In this document: one piece after another, positions 14,301 through 26,039 of the stretch | How positions within the stretch are numbered: the first letter of the stretch is position 1 | Layout: the number at the start of each line of letters is the position of its first letter | Assembly (NCBI RefSeq): GCF_910596095.1 | Contig: NC_056534.1 | Location: 36,131,588-36,195,587, forward strand | DNA from: Thunnus maccoyii | Taxonomy: Eukaryota; Chordata; Actinopteri; Scombriformes; Scombridae | Length of the DNA: 64,000 nt | Direction of reading: 5' to 3' | Program-made: the position numbers and the translations under genes | Notes under the pieces: model-generated | The model's database searches: none | The model's input: only the letters and a program-made list of their open reading frames with translations | What the model was told of the DNA's origin: nothing

Positions 14301-17300
14301 TTGTGGTCTGTAAAATCGAAGCAAGGAGCCAAAAGGAAGCTAAGAAGCTGAGTATAACTGCCGAGTTGGGTGACAATTCTCTGCAGGCATTAAACACAAT
14401 GATCTGCAGAGTTAAGGCTGAGGACTAAAAACATTAAACTAAAAGGCATTAAGAGCTTCTCTCTGTCTCACCTGGGAATGGTCTGAATGATAAAGATGTC
14501 TTGTCCACGGACAGACTCTTTCACATCCACTCTAGTCTCTGAAAGCCAAACAAAAAAAAAACATACACACAATGACTGTAGGTTCAAGCCATGTGAGACA
14601 TCAAAAAAAACAAAAACACATTCAACATGGATATGAGTGAGCTGATGGATATTTCTCAGCCTTACCTGTATTTGACTCTTGATAAACCACCGACTTTCCC
14701 AACTCCACACCGAGGCGTCTGGGAAAAAACAAACAGGCAACAGTGTGTTACAAACACATAAACACACTTATCAGTTTTTCATTCATTTAAGTGTGTTAAT
14801 GTCCTGGTGTGTACTAGTACTGTTGTTTTTAAATCGCTGTGTTATAACCAGGACTAGCTGGCACTCAGGAGCGTGACCCTGCAGTGTACAGGACAAACAC
14901 AGACCCTTTGAAACTTATGGAAATACAGTATGAGGGTCATGATGTCTTGCCATATACATGTCATGCCATGTAAAGTTTACTTATATTATTATGAAGGCTT
15001 TTACTGTGACCAGCACGTGCACATGTATGCACGTAAACTCTGGTGATGTGATACACATTCCCACGACCAGTTTCGTGCTCTTCCGCCGATCAACAGCTGG
15101 TGGCGCTAACACATCAATAAATGCTGCAATGCCAACAAAGGCAGTAAAAAAAAAAAAGACTGTTTCCTTGAAAATATGGACGTAAACGACACAGGATAAA
15201 ATATATTTAAACTACTGGCTTTGCAATAATTTCATGAGGAAGGAAATGCATTCAATATGTTGTTTTAGACATCAAAGATAAACTCAATGCATTTTAATGA
15301 GAAACACTGAATGTAAACATTTTTTAAGTGTTGGCAGAATTGTTGCAGTCATGAAGGAAGCCTACTAATTTAAGGTTTTGCCAAGTTCAGCGATGTAATA
15401 AGGCTGTAAATTTATCCATTTTCAACGACAAAACACGTCACAACATCCACAAAAAGCACATGGCTCAAACAAACGCAAAGTTGATATTGACATTAACAGT
15501 CCTGTAGCGTCAAGTCAAAGTCTGAACAAGCCTACTTTGAATACAGCTGTGCCTTGGGCAGATAAGTATGCTGTTAATTTGAAAAGCAAACCGTGACATA
15601 ATGGTGCCAATTACAAAAGCATGAACTCGACAGTCCATTAAAGCACGCCGCAGATGAGTGAGGGCTTGGCTCGGTGACAGTGGGAGGCTCTGCCAGTACA
15701 GTCAGCAGGGATCCCATAACAAGTGAAGGCTTCAAGAATATTGGAAATACAACCCAGTTTGCAGCCTTATGATCTGCTTTCTATTTGTCACATTCACTGA
15801 AGAATTGCATGGTTTTAAAAATAAGGATGACTTCAGTTATTCAAAAAAAACAGCCCAGTCACCATGAGTGCACCTCAGTAAATACTCAGCACAGTATTCA
15901 TTAACATTTTCTGTGTGCTCACGTTGTTATTTAACCTTTGCTCCACAAGAGAACTCTACTGGACTCCAGAGTGAACTTAATCTCCCTAATAATGTTTTGC
16001 AGTGTTGCCAAACAATGAAAACTGAGAAAGCTAAGCTCTTTTTCACTGTGTGGGCAAAGCAACTTCTGTTTGGCTGTCTGACAAGTCTGCAGGGCCAGGA
16101 AAAACACAGTGGCTCTCTGATTTCAACAGGGAAACAACAAGAGAGGATATTGATGTTTGCAGAGATCTGGGTCAGTCTGTCACTGTTTTCAGGATTTCAA
16201 AACACATTATTCCTGTTGTTTTTTTATTTCCGTATCATTCAAATGCATTATACTTTAGGATCACTTGTTTTTCCTACCCTTTTTAAATGCCCCATGAATC
16301 ACTGCCAGAATAATGTGTGGCTGTCACAACAACATCCAGAGTACAGTATCTCTGCCCTGCTTACGTTCTTAACAGAGCAGTGTATGCACAGTACACTCCT
16401 TTCATCACAATGATTCTAACTGACAGGTCCTTTGAATGTCCCACACCAACACCCAGAAGATGAAAACCCAGATTAGTCATAATCTAATACAACAAAACTT
16501 TCATCTTCACTGTATAGCATTGTGCGTAATGTGTAGTTAATCTGCAATTATACTTGAGCAATGATGATTCAGGGGATTCTTAACTTTAAGTTTCCACCAG
16601 CAGATGGTTCAGTTGGTGGATTATATTCATGCCAAGAAATACATAAACTCAAGACTATTTTCAGGTTGGAAAAGCCACTTAAATAGCAGTTACACAATCA
16701 AAGGACACCTCAAGGTGACAAACTCAACTATTAAACAGAAGGAGAAACTCTGGGGTTAGTTTAAGTCTTTGAATTAAGAGCTAATATAATAATTTAATGC
16801 TTTGATTTAGATTAGAAAGTTTAGCATCATGTTTTTAGGTAGAGACAAGTGACACCTACTGTATCCACAGAGTAAAGGACTACATAGACAATATACAATA
16901 TTTATTTATTTATACTAACAAAACAATACAAAAGTCTAACCCAAGCAAATACTGCCTACAATTTAACCGACTACTAAATACTGATGCAAAGCCTTGTTTC
17001 AGAGCGTATATAAGTTGTGGGTGCAAGTGACAAGTCAACAAGATAGAAATGAGTTTTCTTGCAGGCTTATTCTTCCCAGTAATTCCGTTACTGTTGTCGC
17101 TTCTGAATCTTTTGCGAGTTTAAAATGTTAAAACTTGTTGCTGTATGTTAAAAAGATGCGCTTGTCCAACCTGATTTATGTTTTTAATTCATTATTTTGC
17201 AATTTTAGGGGTATTACTCCTACTTTGTTGTTGTTGTGGACTGTTATTTATCACAGTGTCTTGTGCCGTCACACCATCGTCTTGTGGACAACATGTGGCG

Positions 17301-17340
17301 TAAGTGTCATGAGTTACCCTATGATTGCCATGTGCATGTT

Positions 17341-17395
<55 letters not shown>

Positions 17396-18044
17396 ATGTT
17401 TTTATAGCCTAAGTGCACTGAATTCAAAACAATTTTCCCCCTTATTATTAAAATGATAATGTTGTTGGTATAATATCTTCATATTATTCCATGGTTTAGC
17501 TTGGGCCCCTAACAATACATGTTTTTGTAGTGGCTGAATAAACACAGGCCCATGTGTCCATCTCTTGATTGTCCTCTTTCAGATGGGTTAAATCTTATAC
17601 ATTTTAGGGACATATGGTATTGTCTTATTGATGTGTCCCTTTGTGTCAAAATATATGGAATTAAATTAATGTGGAAGTGCTCTTTCTAGTGTTCAGTGAT
17701 TGTGAGGAACTCAAGTGTCGGCTACATGAAGTGATGATGTCACTGATTATGGATTAGCGCCAGGTGTTTGATAGTAAAAGGCTGTAAATGATACTTGTAG
17801 GAGACAAAGTATGGTCGAAACGTCGGTTATTATAAAATAATTGGAGCAGATGTGCGGTCATCTTCCCTTCTAAATATGTAACAAAGACAAGCCAATCCTA
17901 AAAATGACAGACATTAAATGGCAATAATCATGATGGTATTGTACAGTTAACCCTCACTTACTCTGTGATCTTCTTGGCCAGCTCGGTACAGGCGGTGGTG
18001 GAGTTGGCAGAAAACACACGGTATCCACTTCTTGAAATGTTCAT
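5346..18044 (-). CDS. prpsap1: PRPP synthetase-associated protein 1 (PAP39), 10 coding exons
   Basis: Exons in transcript order: 18044-17962, 14718-14666, 14538-14472, 12879-12707, 12281-12166, 12001-11946, 11663-11518, 7054-6984, 6562-6416, 5504-5346. The total is 1071 nt, giving 356 aa, the length I recall for human PRPSAP1, with consistent phases. The protein starts [16 protein letters not shown] and ends [12 protein letters not shown]. It keeps the PRS-fold signatures [38 protein letters not shown] and the PRPP-loop region [15 protein letters not shown] (about residues 243-257). PRPSAP proteins are catalytically inactive relatives of ribose-phosphate pyrophosphokinase that bind PRPS1/2 in the cytosol and restrain PRPP synthesis. 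PRPSAP2 was considered, but the N-terminus ([10 protein letters not shown]) and the MAYLFRN tail fit PRPSAP1. The start is the first ATG of the exon and matches the family N-terminus. Introns 1 (3.2 kb) and 7 (4.5 kb) carry most of the repeats. Confidence 0.96.
5821..5912. repeat. Direct repeat, copy A (prpsap1 intron 9)
   Basis: Blocks TTACCTTAATGATTTA, TATGTGAAAAC, ATAATTA-AGCCATT and CTGTATCTTACCA occur here in the same order and orientation as at 6790-6892, on the other side of exon 9. Confidence 0.7.
6790..6892. repeat. Direct repeat, copy B (prpsap1 intron 8)
   Basis: Counterpart of the 5821-5912 copy, with a short insertion near 6840. A looser match (AATAAAT, CACA, TTTGCATAT) extends about 60 bases further left in both copies. 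Confidence 0.7.
9982..10008 (+). repeat. G homopolymer tract, 7 G + T + 19 G
   Basis: It lies in intron 7 of prpsap1, G-rich on the + strand and therefore C-rich in the transcript. Copy number in such tracts is unreliable in assemblies. Confidence 0.9.
10123..10144 (+). repeat. GT dinucleotide repeat
   Basis: Uninterrupted GT run in prpsap1 intron 7, about 115 bases from the G tract. Confidence 0.9.
10286..10308 (+). repeat. A homopolymer, 23 bases
   Basis: Uninterrupted A run in prpsap1 intron 7. No retrogene or SINE body is obvious to its left. Confidence 0.9.
13151..13514. mobile_element. hAT-type non-autonomous element with 8-bp target duplication
   Basis: The element lies in intron 3 of prpsap1. 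It begins TAGGGCCAAACAATT and its other end, read inversely, begins TAGGGCTGAACAGTTAA, so the termini are imperfect inverted repeats. Directly outside both ends stands CCTCAAAA (13143-13150 and 13515-13522), an exact 8-bp target-site duplication. An 8-bp duplication is the hallmark of hAT transposases. At 364 bp with no long frame it is a non-autonomous (MITE-like) copy. Confidence 0.75.
17347..17394 (+). repeat. GT dinucleotide repeat, about 24 units
   Basis: Pure GT run in prpsap1 intron 1; long enough to adopt Z-DNA and to be highly polymorphic. Confidence 0.93.
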
Positions 18045-20609
18045 TTTCGGGTAACCATAAGACAACTTTGGAGTTTGAGAGTGAGAGACCAGAGACCTGT
18101 GACCCCCAAAACGCCTAATAGGCATGTTGCTTTGGAAACAATGTGGTATTTGGTCACGTTTCGCCTAAATTGTCCAAAAAAAGAAAAAAAAAAGAAAAAA
18201 AAGTCCGTTGTTACGAGAAGTTTCCACACTAAAATATGAGCACTTGGTGGTTTAGACTTCTACCATGCAGACGCATTTTAAAGTAAGAAAAACAGTAAAT
18301 CTCACTGTAGTTCTGCAACGCAACACTGTATGTAAACTAAAACAACAAAGAGCACATGTAACGTGGGAGCAACACTCAACATCCACCTTTGCACCGACCA
18401 GTCTACCACAAGAGCGACAGCAGATGGGAGGCTCAACTCTGTATTTCCATGCGTTTTATTGACTCTTTATCGTGCCCAGAACACACACCGACGAACTAAA
18501 AAGGTACCAACAACAGCCTGGGCGCTGCTACAATGCAATAAAATCAAAACTCTACTGGTAACATTGATGCGTGGCGACTGTAAACTTTGTAGCAATGCGG
18601 TCGCAGCAACAGAAAAAAACCCGCAAAGACCATAGTGACGTTTAAGAGGACCAATCAAAGACTAGATCGAGACAACAGAGGGCGTGCAAGATACAGTGTT
18701 GACCAATCAGTGTGTGGGATTTGAGTGACCTACTATTAAAGCGCAACGAGCAAAATGTGGTGGTGGAAGGTTTTTTTTTGCCCTACTTTTATCCTATGAG
18801 ACAGCAATGTAGCAAGAGATTATATTATGCTTTGAGTGTAAGTAACAAGTAATATAGCTGTCAGAAATGTAGTGTTTGAATAAGTACAATAATTCGTTTG
18901 GAAATGTTGTGGAGGAGACGTGTAATGTAGAAAGAAATGGAAGTTCTTAAAAGCAAAATACAGAGTTGCATACCTCAAAGTTGTACTTATTTACATTCTT
19001 GAAGAATTCTGCCAACTCAGTTATGTTCTACAATATTATAAGATATGATATTAAGATTTGAGGAATCATCCATACTTTTGCACGAGTATATGTGGATTTG
19101 ATTGTTTTTATTGCACTACATTGGGTAAAATACAGTTGTTTTCTATAATAAGGATTATTGAGTCATCATACCCTACAGCTCTATTTGACATATATGACCT
19201 CATTACAAGTAAATACTGGTACTGTTGAAATGCCAACAGGACTCATGTGCAGTCATGCTTTGTGGTAATTTGAATGTAGCAGATGATGATCATGAGGAAT
19301 CCACACAAACTCAGTGTATCATTTTTTATTTTATTATTTGCAGAATAGAAATGATCAACTTTTTAGGTTAAGAAATATTGTTTAGATGCATTCGTTTTAT
19401 ACAAAGTAAGCTGTGTTGCAGCAAAATGAAGTGAGCTCTGCAAATGTGGCGACTTTTAATGAAAATAACATAAGCTTTTTAATTAAGAACATTTAACAAT
19501 GCAACAATATACAGTAGGCCACAGTAGCAACTGTCATGTAATGACAGAAGGATAATTTAATTACTCAAAGAGCAGAAAAAAACTCTGTAAATGAGTTTAA
19601 CATGTAATAAAAACTACTCCTGCCAATATGTACGAACATATAAGTAATATTGTTACACCTCACAGATGTAACAACTTAAACTAAGAATGTTATTTGACTA
19701 ATAGTGATCTTATTGAAAAATGACTGTAACATACCTACAACATGACATTATTACCATAATGTAATTTCAGATCAAATATTGTTAATAGTTTTTATATAAT
19801 CTATATATTATGGACACATACTGTACATCACGGCTGGTATTGGTGTGAATATTTGCAGTGCAAAAGTGCTTACCAATCAATGGATTCACAGTAACTAAAA
19901 ACAGTCTGATCAGACTTCTATATCGATCGAGCTGCACCCCAACTTTCCTGTCAATAACTTAGATATACAACTTTTCTTTTAGGTGTTTCTTGTTTTGTTT
20001 TGTTTTTTCATTCTGGCACCACAAAGACTGGTGTTCCAATGAAAAAGAATCATAAAAACATCCTGCTGTTGGCATCACACAAGAAAAGGTATTTATCTGC
20101 TTTTGTGCAACAGACCACAGCTGATCCAGTTTTGGCTCAGTGGATCACCACACCTACAGACGTCGCACCGCACTCTTTTCTGCATACCACTTCTTGGGTG
20201 ACACTCCAGTAAATGTGACAGTTTTTAAATCTCATACAGACTGTGCCACGTGAAATAAAACAGTCTTTTGGGATTTAATCAATCAGCTCTGTGCAGCTGC
20301 TTTAGGCGAATATTGCTTCCTTGAAATCCCTGTCAGCAGTTTTATGCCTTTTTGTTAAATAAACTGTATACAGTACGCCTGCACACACCCAGACACCCAT
20401 AATATTACTCATTTGTTTGGTTGTTAAGTTCAACAAAGACTGCCCTCTATTTTAAACCTCAATTCACTGGTTATCTCTTAGGTCAAAGACCTGCAAGTAC
20501 TAACCGACAGCAATTGATCTTTTTACTTCCTGTTTCCTTATTTTCCTTCCTCTTTTTAGCAGTCAACACTGTTCTTCTATTTCTTCTGAAGAAGTGAAGT
20601 GTCTCTCTG
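18045..20609. other. Spacer upstream of prpsap1 and 3' of the Myb/SANT gene
   Basis: No coding exon is seen. The right part (about 20275-20609) is probably the 3' UTR of the Myb/SANT gene: ATTAAA on the - strand at 20274-20279 is a candidate poly(A) signal. The middle (18.8-20.0 kb) is AT-rich with nothing recognisable. Confidence 0.35.
18500..18760 (-). promoter_or_regulatory. Possible prpsap1 promoter region with two CCAAT boxes
   Basis: Two CCAATCA elements stand at 18651 and 18703, about 50 bases apart, in an otherwise GC-richer patch that also has a TGACGT core (about 18636). The spacing resembles NF-Y-driven TATA-less promoters. The patch is 0.5-0.7 kb upstream of the prpsap1 ATG, so a 5' UTR of several hundred bases or an unseen non-coding exon is implied. 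Motif evidence only. Confidence 0.3.
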
Positions 20610-23600
20610 TCAGCCTTTCAGCACCTTTTCTTTTAGAAGGTCCAAGATGACCTGCCTTTCTTGGCTCTCCAACTCAAATCTCCGTTCCCTTTCTTTTCTC
20701 TCAGCTCCCAGACGTTCCCTCTCCAGAGCAATCTTACCTGAGAATAAAAAAAGGGAAATTAAATTTGTAATTAAATGCCCTTTGAGGACGGTGACAGCTT
20801 AACAGTCAGCATATACTTATTTACTCCTTAATTTTAAAATCAGTTTTAAGCAAATTTTGTTCCTTTTGAGCTGACATGTATCTGTGCACATGTCAAGGCT
20901 CTTGTATTTTCTATAAATTGCTGATATGTGATGTGTTCATTCTTAAGTGTAATGGTTCCTATTACTTAGGAATTATATTAGATGGAAATAAATGAGATTC
21001 TTAAGAGTTTACCAACCTTAAAATAAATGGCATTGCATTAGTAGAAAGGACATTTATTGCCCATTTTAGTTACAATTAACGTTCTGATAACTTAATCCGA
21101 AACAACTAACATCATTCCTGTCAAGTAGTTTTAGTTTTTTTTAAAATTGTGGCTCTAAAACTAATCAATATCCATTTTTCAAGATAGAAATATCCACACA
21201 AAAGGAAATATATAACACAGCTGGGGTAGGGATATATATTTTAGCACCTTTTTATTTTTGCACAGGGTTGGATTTAGAACCACGCTACACTGCTCTACGA
21301 AAATCTTACTCCTCTGAATCTCTAGCTCCTCCCGGCGGAGGGCAAGCTCCTCCTCCCGCAACCGTTGCTCCGCCTCTGAGCGTTTCTCCAGGAAGCTGAG
21401 GATCTCAGAATAGGTCTGGCAGCAGCACTGGCAGGGCCGCTTGGCTGTCGGCGCCGCTGAAAGCTCAGCCATTTCCTCACGGTCTTCTTCTGGTTCTGCT
21501 GTGACTGTAAGTTTGTGAAAATTTACTAATTTCTGAAGGGGGGGGGGGGGGTCACGGATAGCAGTCAGCTACAAAGTAACACCTCTGGAGTTGGCATGGA
21601 TTAATTGCTGAACGGCATTTGGGGAATGGAAAATACTTGCTTATCCAGGCGCAAGATCCTTGAAATTAAGGGTTGAGGATGAGGGACTAAAGTTATGCTA
21701 CATCAAAAATCTGTATTTTGAGTAGTATTTATGCCCTCGACTCACACATGCCACTTGTCCATGCATTGCTTTCATCACTGATGAAGCTGATCTTTTTTTA
21801 AACAAAACTGATTCAAGTATAACTCTTGCGTGGACTCCCTCCTTGTCAAGTTGCTTGAACCAGTTTGTCACAGTTACCTGCTGCTTTCAAATCTATTTTC
21901 TCACGACATAACAAATATTAACCATGTTACTCAGTGGAGTACCACCACGTACCATATCAGTGACAGCAGTGTGGATCACAGTTCTAAATCTGGCAGAGTC
22001 TTCTACTACTTCCACATTATTTAAGGTCTTATTCAACAATTAACCAAATTCTCTCAGCAGGGTGTAATGATTCAGGAACATCACTAAGCCAATAAATACA
22101 TTTTCTTTTAACTATGTGCTGTGGGTATGAAGTGATAGAGTCATGTCCTGTCCAGTGTCCTTGAATCAGCTCTTACCTGTAGTAGTTGTTTGTGTGATAG
22201 TGATGTTAGGTTTGTCCTGCTCCGGAAGGCTTAGTTCCTCTATTGCTCGCTTTCTCAGCTCGTCATCCTAGAAAGGAGAAGAAGATAAAATATCACTTCT
22301 ATAACCATAAGAAAACTAGAATTATGAGCAGCAGCGACTGTTTCAGTGAGAGTTTGTAGAGAGAACATCTGTCCGATTTGTATGGCTAGCCTCAGTTCCA
22401 CTGAAATGTTACAACAGACAATCTATCATCATGAGTGTAAGAAAAATTAGGTGTCAACTCTAATAGACAACTGAGCTCTAATGAGAGAGGGTGGAATAGA
22501 GTTCTTACCACCATTGACAAAATGAATCTTCCCCTCCAACCCAGCTCAAGGGCACAAAACACCCTTTGTAAAAACAAATTTCTTGTGCTACAGGTATCCC
22601 CCCCCACTGAAACAACACACCTGACACCCACCTGGTACTTTATGCTCTCGCCACTGACCAGGAGCCCCTTCTCAGCCTCCAGCTCCAAAACCTCATGGAG
22701 CAGATCCTCCTTTTGGGCGTACAACCTCTCTGTTCCAAACCTGAGTACACCAAAAGCACACACACACACACACACACACAAAAGAGTTTTGTGTGTGTGT
22801 TAAGGTTTGTTACGGCCAAGCACACCTCCAATGCAGGGCTATTATCTCCATAGGAAATAGTACAGTTTGCTTTACAGGTCCTGTTGACTGAGCCAACCTG
22901 CGCAAGCTGGGGAAGTCTTGTTTCTTGTAGTAGTCAAGCAGCAGCATGGTCCTCTCCCTACACCTCCTGGCATCCACTTCAAAATTCTCATCTTGGAGTG
23001 CTGCTGTGATAATCTCCCCCACGCGGGCCCAGATCCGTCCTGACAAAGATTAGCAAATTCATAGATCCATGAATACATGACCACATATTGTCCATATTTG
23101 TTGTGCAGAAACTGTAGCGCTCTGCAACTGAACAATACTGAGATGTTTTCAGGTGGATTAGTCCTTTAAAAAAAAAACAGGCTAACCTGGCTCTTTGGAG
23201 GCAAAGGGGTTCTGAGCAATAACTTCCCGCAGAAGGATGATGTCATGCCGCGCTGAAAAGCGCACCTGACGTTTTCTTGGGGTTGTAGAAGGGCCAGCGA
23301 GGGAAAAACCTGAAGTTGGGAATACAATAAAAAAACAATAAAATGGATACAGTCTGGTAAGATTTTGAAAGACGGCAAGCCTGGTTCAGTGTTGGCCTGA
23401 CTTCTGACCTTCTTGATAATGAAAGAGATACATTGGAATCTATATTTACATTATTATTGTTATCATTATTAGTATCCAGAGATACCAAGTCCAACTTGGG
23501 GATATATATGTGTGTGTGTGAAATTCACTATGATGTAGGTGTTTTCATTTGGCCAAAACCATAGGATTGCACTACTGAACTGATCCAAGTTTTATAATCA

Positions 23601-24062
23601 TAATCTAAAACTTTTTTAGAAAAATATATATATATATCATGAAAGTGTAGTCATATAATCACGTTATAAATGGTCATAATGGGAAATAAATTGGGCCCGT
23701 GTTTTGGTCCAGAGGTATAAATGACAGCAGACTGTCAGCTGCAGCACTGCTGTTTGCCACTCTGTCATTACTGTTTTCCACAGTGCACAAGTGCAAGCTG
23801 CTGGTACCCTGCAGCTACAAGAATCTACACACAAACGAGACAAATTGCCAGTAAAGCATTGATAGCCCCACAGAGGCTACAGCACGTTCAATGCCGGACC
23901 ATGCGTCAGAGGAGGCGGAGCAGCGTTTGTGCACGAATCGACAAAAGCCCCAAATGCTCTTTTGGGAGATGTTAATTTAAGTGTTTGAGAGGCGCGTTAG
24001 ACGTGGAGGTGGTAATGTTTCTCACCGTTGTTGATCGGCACCTCCACCACTACCCGTTCCAT
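20610..24062 (-). CDS. Unnamed Myb/SANT-like DNA-binding and coiled-coil protein, 7 coding exons
   Basis: Exons in transcript order: 24062-24026, 23309-23187, 23039-22898, 22740-22632, 22267-22177, 21504-21310, 20737-20610. Total 825 nt, 274 aa, all phases consistent. Residues about 27-101 form a three-helix Myb/SANT-like (trihelix) unit: a basic lead-in RKRQVRFSARHD, helix 1 DIILLREVIAQNPF, a helix with the conserved Trp (GRIWARVGEIITAAL) and a basic recognition-like helix DARRCRERTMLLLDYYKK. Then follow an acidic helix (EDLLHEVLELEAEKG), a Ser/Thr/Glu-rich linker, a cysteine cluster CQCCC at 192-196, and a highly charged coiled coil from about 200 to 270. The layout resembles MSANTD-type nuclear proteins, several of which descend from Harbinger transposon MYB-like partners; that origin is inference here. 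The 37-nt first exon supplies MERVVVEVPINN and was chosen because it has the only fitting ATG, donor and phase. No specific function can be stated. Confidence 0.85.
22757..22800 (-). repeat. CA run followed by GT run forming a perfect hairpin
   Basis: A CA run passes through AAAA, a 3-base GAG loop and TTTT into a GT run. Bases 22770-22783 pair exactly with 22787-22800 (14 bp stem). It sits within the 157-base intron 3 of the Myb/SANT gene, ending 15 bases short of the acceptor. Confidence 0.92.
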
Positions 24063-25956
24063 GTTTCTGTTTGGTGCATCCGGGAACTGCCTGACGCGCA
24101 CTGTACACGTCCACTCACCAGTACAGGTTCCCTACTGACGTGTAACTCAACTTGGCAGAGAATCAGAATCTGGCAAAACGGAGGAAGCGCTCGTCTAAGT
24201 TACACTTACTCAAATTGGCCACTAGATGGAGCCAGAGAGCCGCTGTTCAATGATTGTAAAGGAATCGGTGGAATATGATGTGGACATGATTGGTACATGT
24301 AAGTCTTGACTTTCTGTCTCCCAGACTTTGATGACAGCTGATGTTAGGAAAAAGGTAATCACAGTGGATATTTAGTCTAAGTTAAATAACTGTAGTTTGT
24401 TCATGCAGTTGCAAACAAACACTGTTTTGAACGCCCTACACAAAATATTTACCTCCATGTTCCAGATCTTTGTATATCAATTTTCATAGCCAACTGGGAA
24501 AAACTGATTAAGCCAAAGGTTGTCTGGATGTTAGGACATCAATCTGTGGGAGGCTATGTTTTAATATGATGTTTACACATGTTTGCCAGTGTGTTTGTTA
24601 CATTTTTCTCCCTTGGGTTCATACTCACTTCAAAATATTTCAGTTTTCAGAAGAAGTTGCATGGATGTCTGAATGAGTCCAGTTCCACATCTAAGACTCA
24701 TTCATAAAACCTTTCCTGCTATGTGTGCTTTCCTCCAACCCACACCTGTCACTGCATCTCTCTCACCATCTTAAAGTTTTGCTTATTTTTCTGTTTCTTT
24801 TGACATTTACCGCCTGATTTTCAGGATCATGAATGTGATATTGAAAGACACATCAGATGTTGTAAGTTCAAAGAACAACCAGATGTCCCACGATGATTGA
24901 AAATAAACTTTTGTTTCCCTTTATCATAATTGGATGAATTTCTGAGCCACTTTCCAAAGTGGACTCCTGTTAAAGCCATGGCCCTGGAATACCATTAACT
25001 TCATCCCTTTATTCCTGTTGCTGTATTTAGTTCATCAGTTAGTTTTAGTTTTGTTATTCCTTCCTCTTCTCATCCATCTTTTCCAAGCAACAGGAGTTGA
25101 TACTCTTATCGCTCCGTCCTTCATCCAGATGTTAATGTTGCCCTTGGGAGCTGTGGCATGGATCCTCATATAAACTCTCCCACACCCTCAATGTGTCCTT
25201 AACTTTGGCTAAAAATGGCTTGTTGTAATTTTAGTTTCTATGTTATACTTTAAGGTGAATCTGCAACCATCCGATTTTAAACATACCCTGTTATTATTTC
25301 AAGACTTCAGAGTACCTGGAAATCAAACAGCTGTCACAGTGGTCTTATGCGAGAGTTTGACACTGGCAAATATTTATCATCATCTCTTCACAGATCATTC
25401 CTGGATGGATGGAATTTTGTTGGCTCAAGTTCTCAGAAGTAAAGACAAACAGACCTCACACCTTGCAGTGCTCATCTGTTTATAAGACATTCATGGTATA
25501 GCTGCTAATGTGCAATATATTGCATATTTATTTGGTTTATTTGCAGTCTATCAGAACAACCCCCTGCAGTTAAAACAATTATATTTTAGGCATGTAGCCA
25601 AAGCTACATAACTTGCTATGAAATAACCTTCAGTTCTTTCAGCAGTTAATCATAAGTGGAAGGGTCAGATTACCTCATTTTCTCTTGTGCAATCATATAA
25701 AATAGAGAGGAGACACAGAATTGTGAGTTTTCAGATCATAAATGCTCAAACCCCCTGAAAAAAAAGAAACTCTCAGACTTGCAGACGCACACACGAACAC
25801 TCTGTCATTGCTCTAAGCCAGCCCACATTTGCATGAAGTTGCTGCTGTTATAATGAAATAGAGATAAGGAGTAGAGCAGACTCAGGACCTGGCAACCTGC
25901 TGCATCGTAATCATCTGATTATTTGGTTCGAGATGCTGGGGGAGTGTTTTGATGAC

Positions 25957-26039
25957 AGGGAGGGAGAGAGAGAGGGAGGGACAAAAGAAGGAATGGAAGC
26001 AGAGAGAGATAGAGAGAGAGGGAGAGCGTGGAGAGAGGA
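25957..26039 (+). repeat. GA-rich homopurine-biased tract
   Basis: GAGA and GGGA units dominate over about 80 bases, with interruptions. It is in the large spacer upstream of the Myb/SANT gene. Confidence 0.8.

Noticed and set aside
15868-16413. 181-codon open frame on the + strand
   Set aside because: It lies within prpsap1 intron 1 on the opposite strand, shows no domain, and its composition (Phe/Leu/Ser-rich) is that of chance translation of AT-rich DNA.
17700-17870. Possible retroelement 3' end with GAAACGTCGG motif
   Set aside because: The motif recalls 3' ends of some fish retroelements, but no reverse-transcriptase remnant, tail or target duplication is visible.
5346-18044. Naming the gene prpsap2
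   Set aside because: The C-terminus [12 protein letters not shown] and the N-terminus [16 protein letters not shown] agree with PRPSAP1, and the length of 356 aa matches it rather than the longer PRPSAP2.
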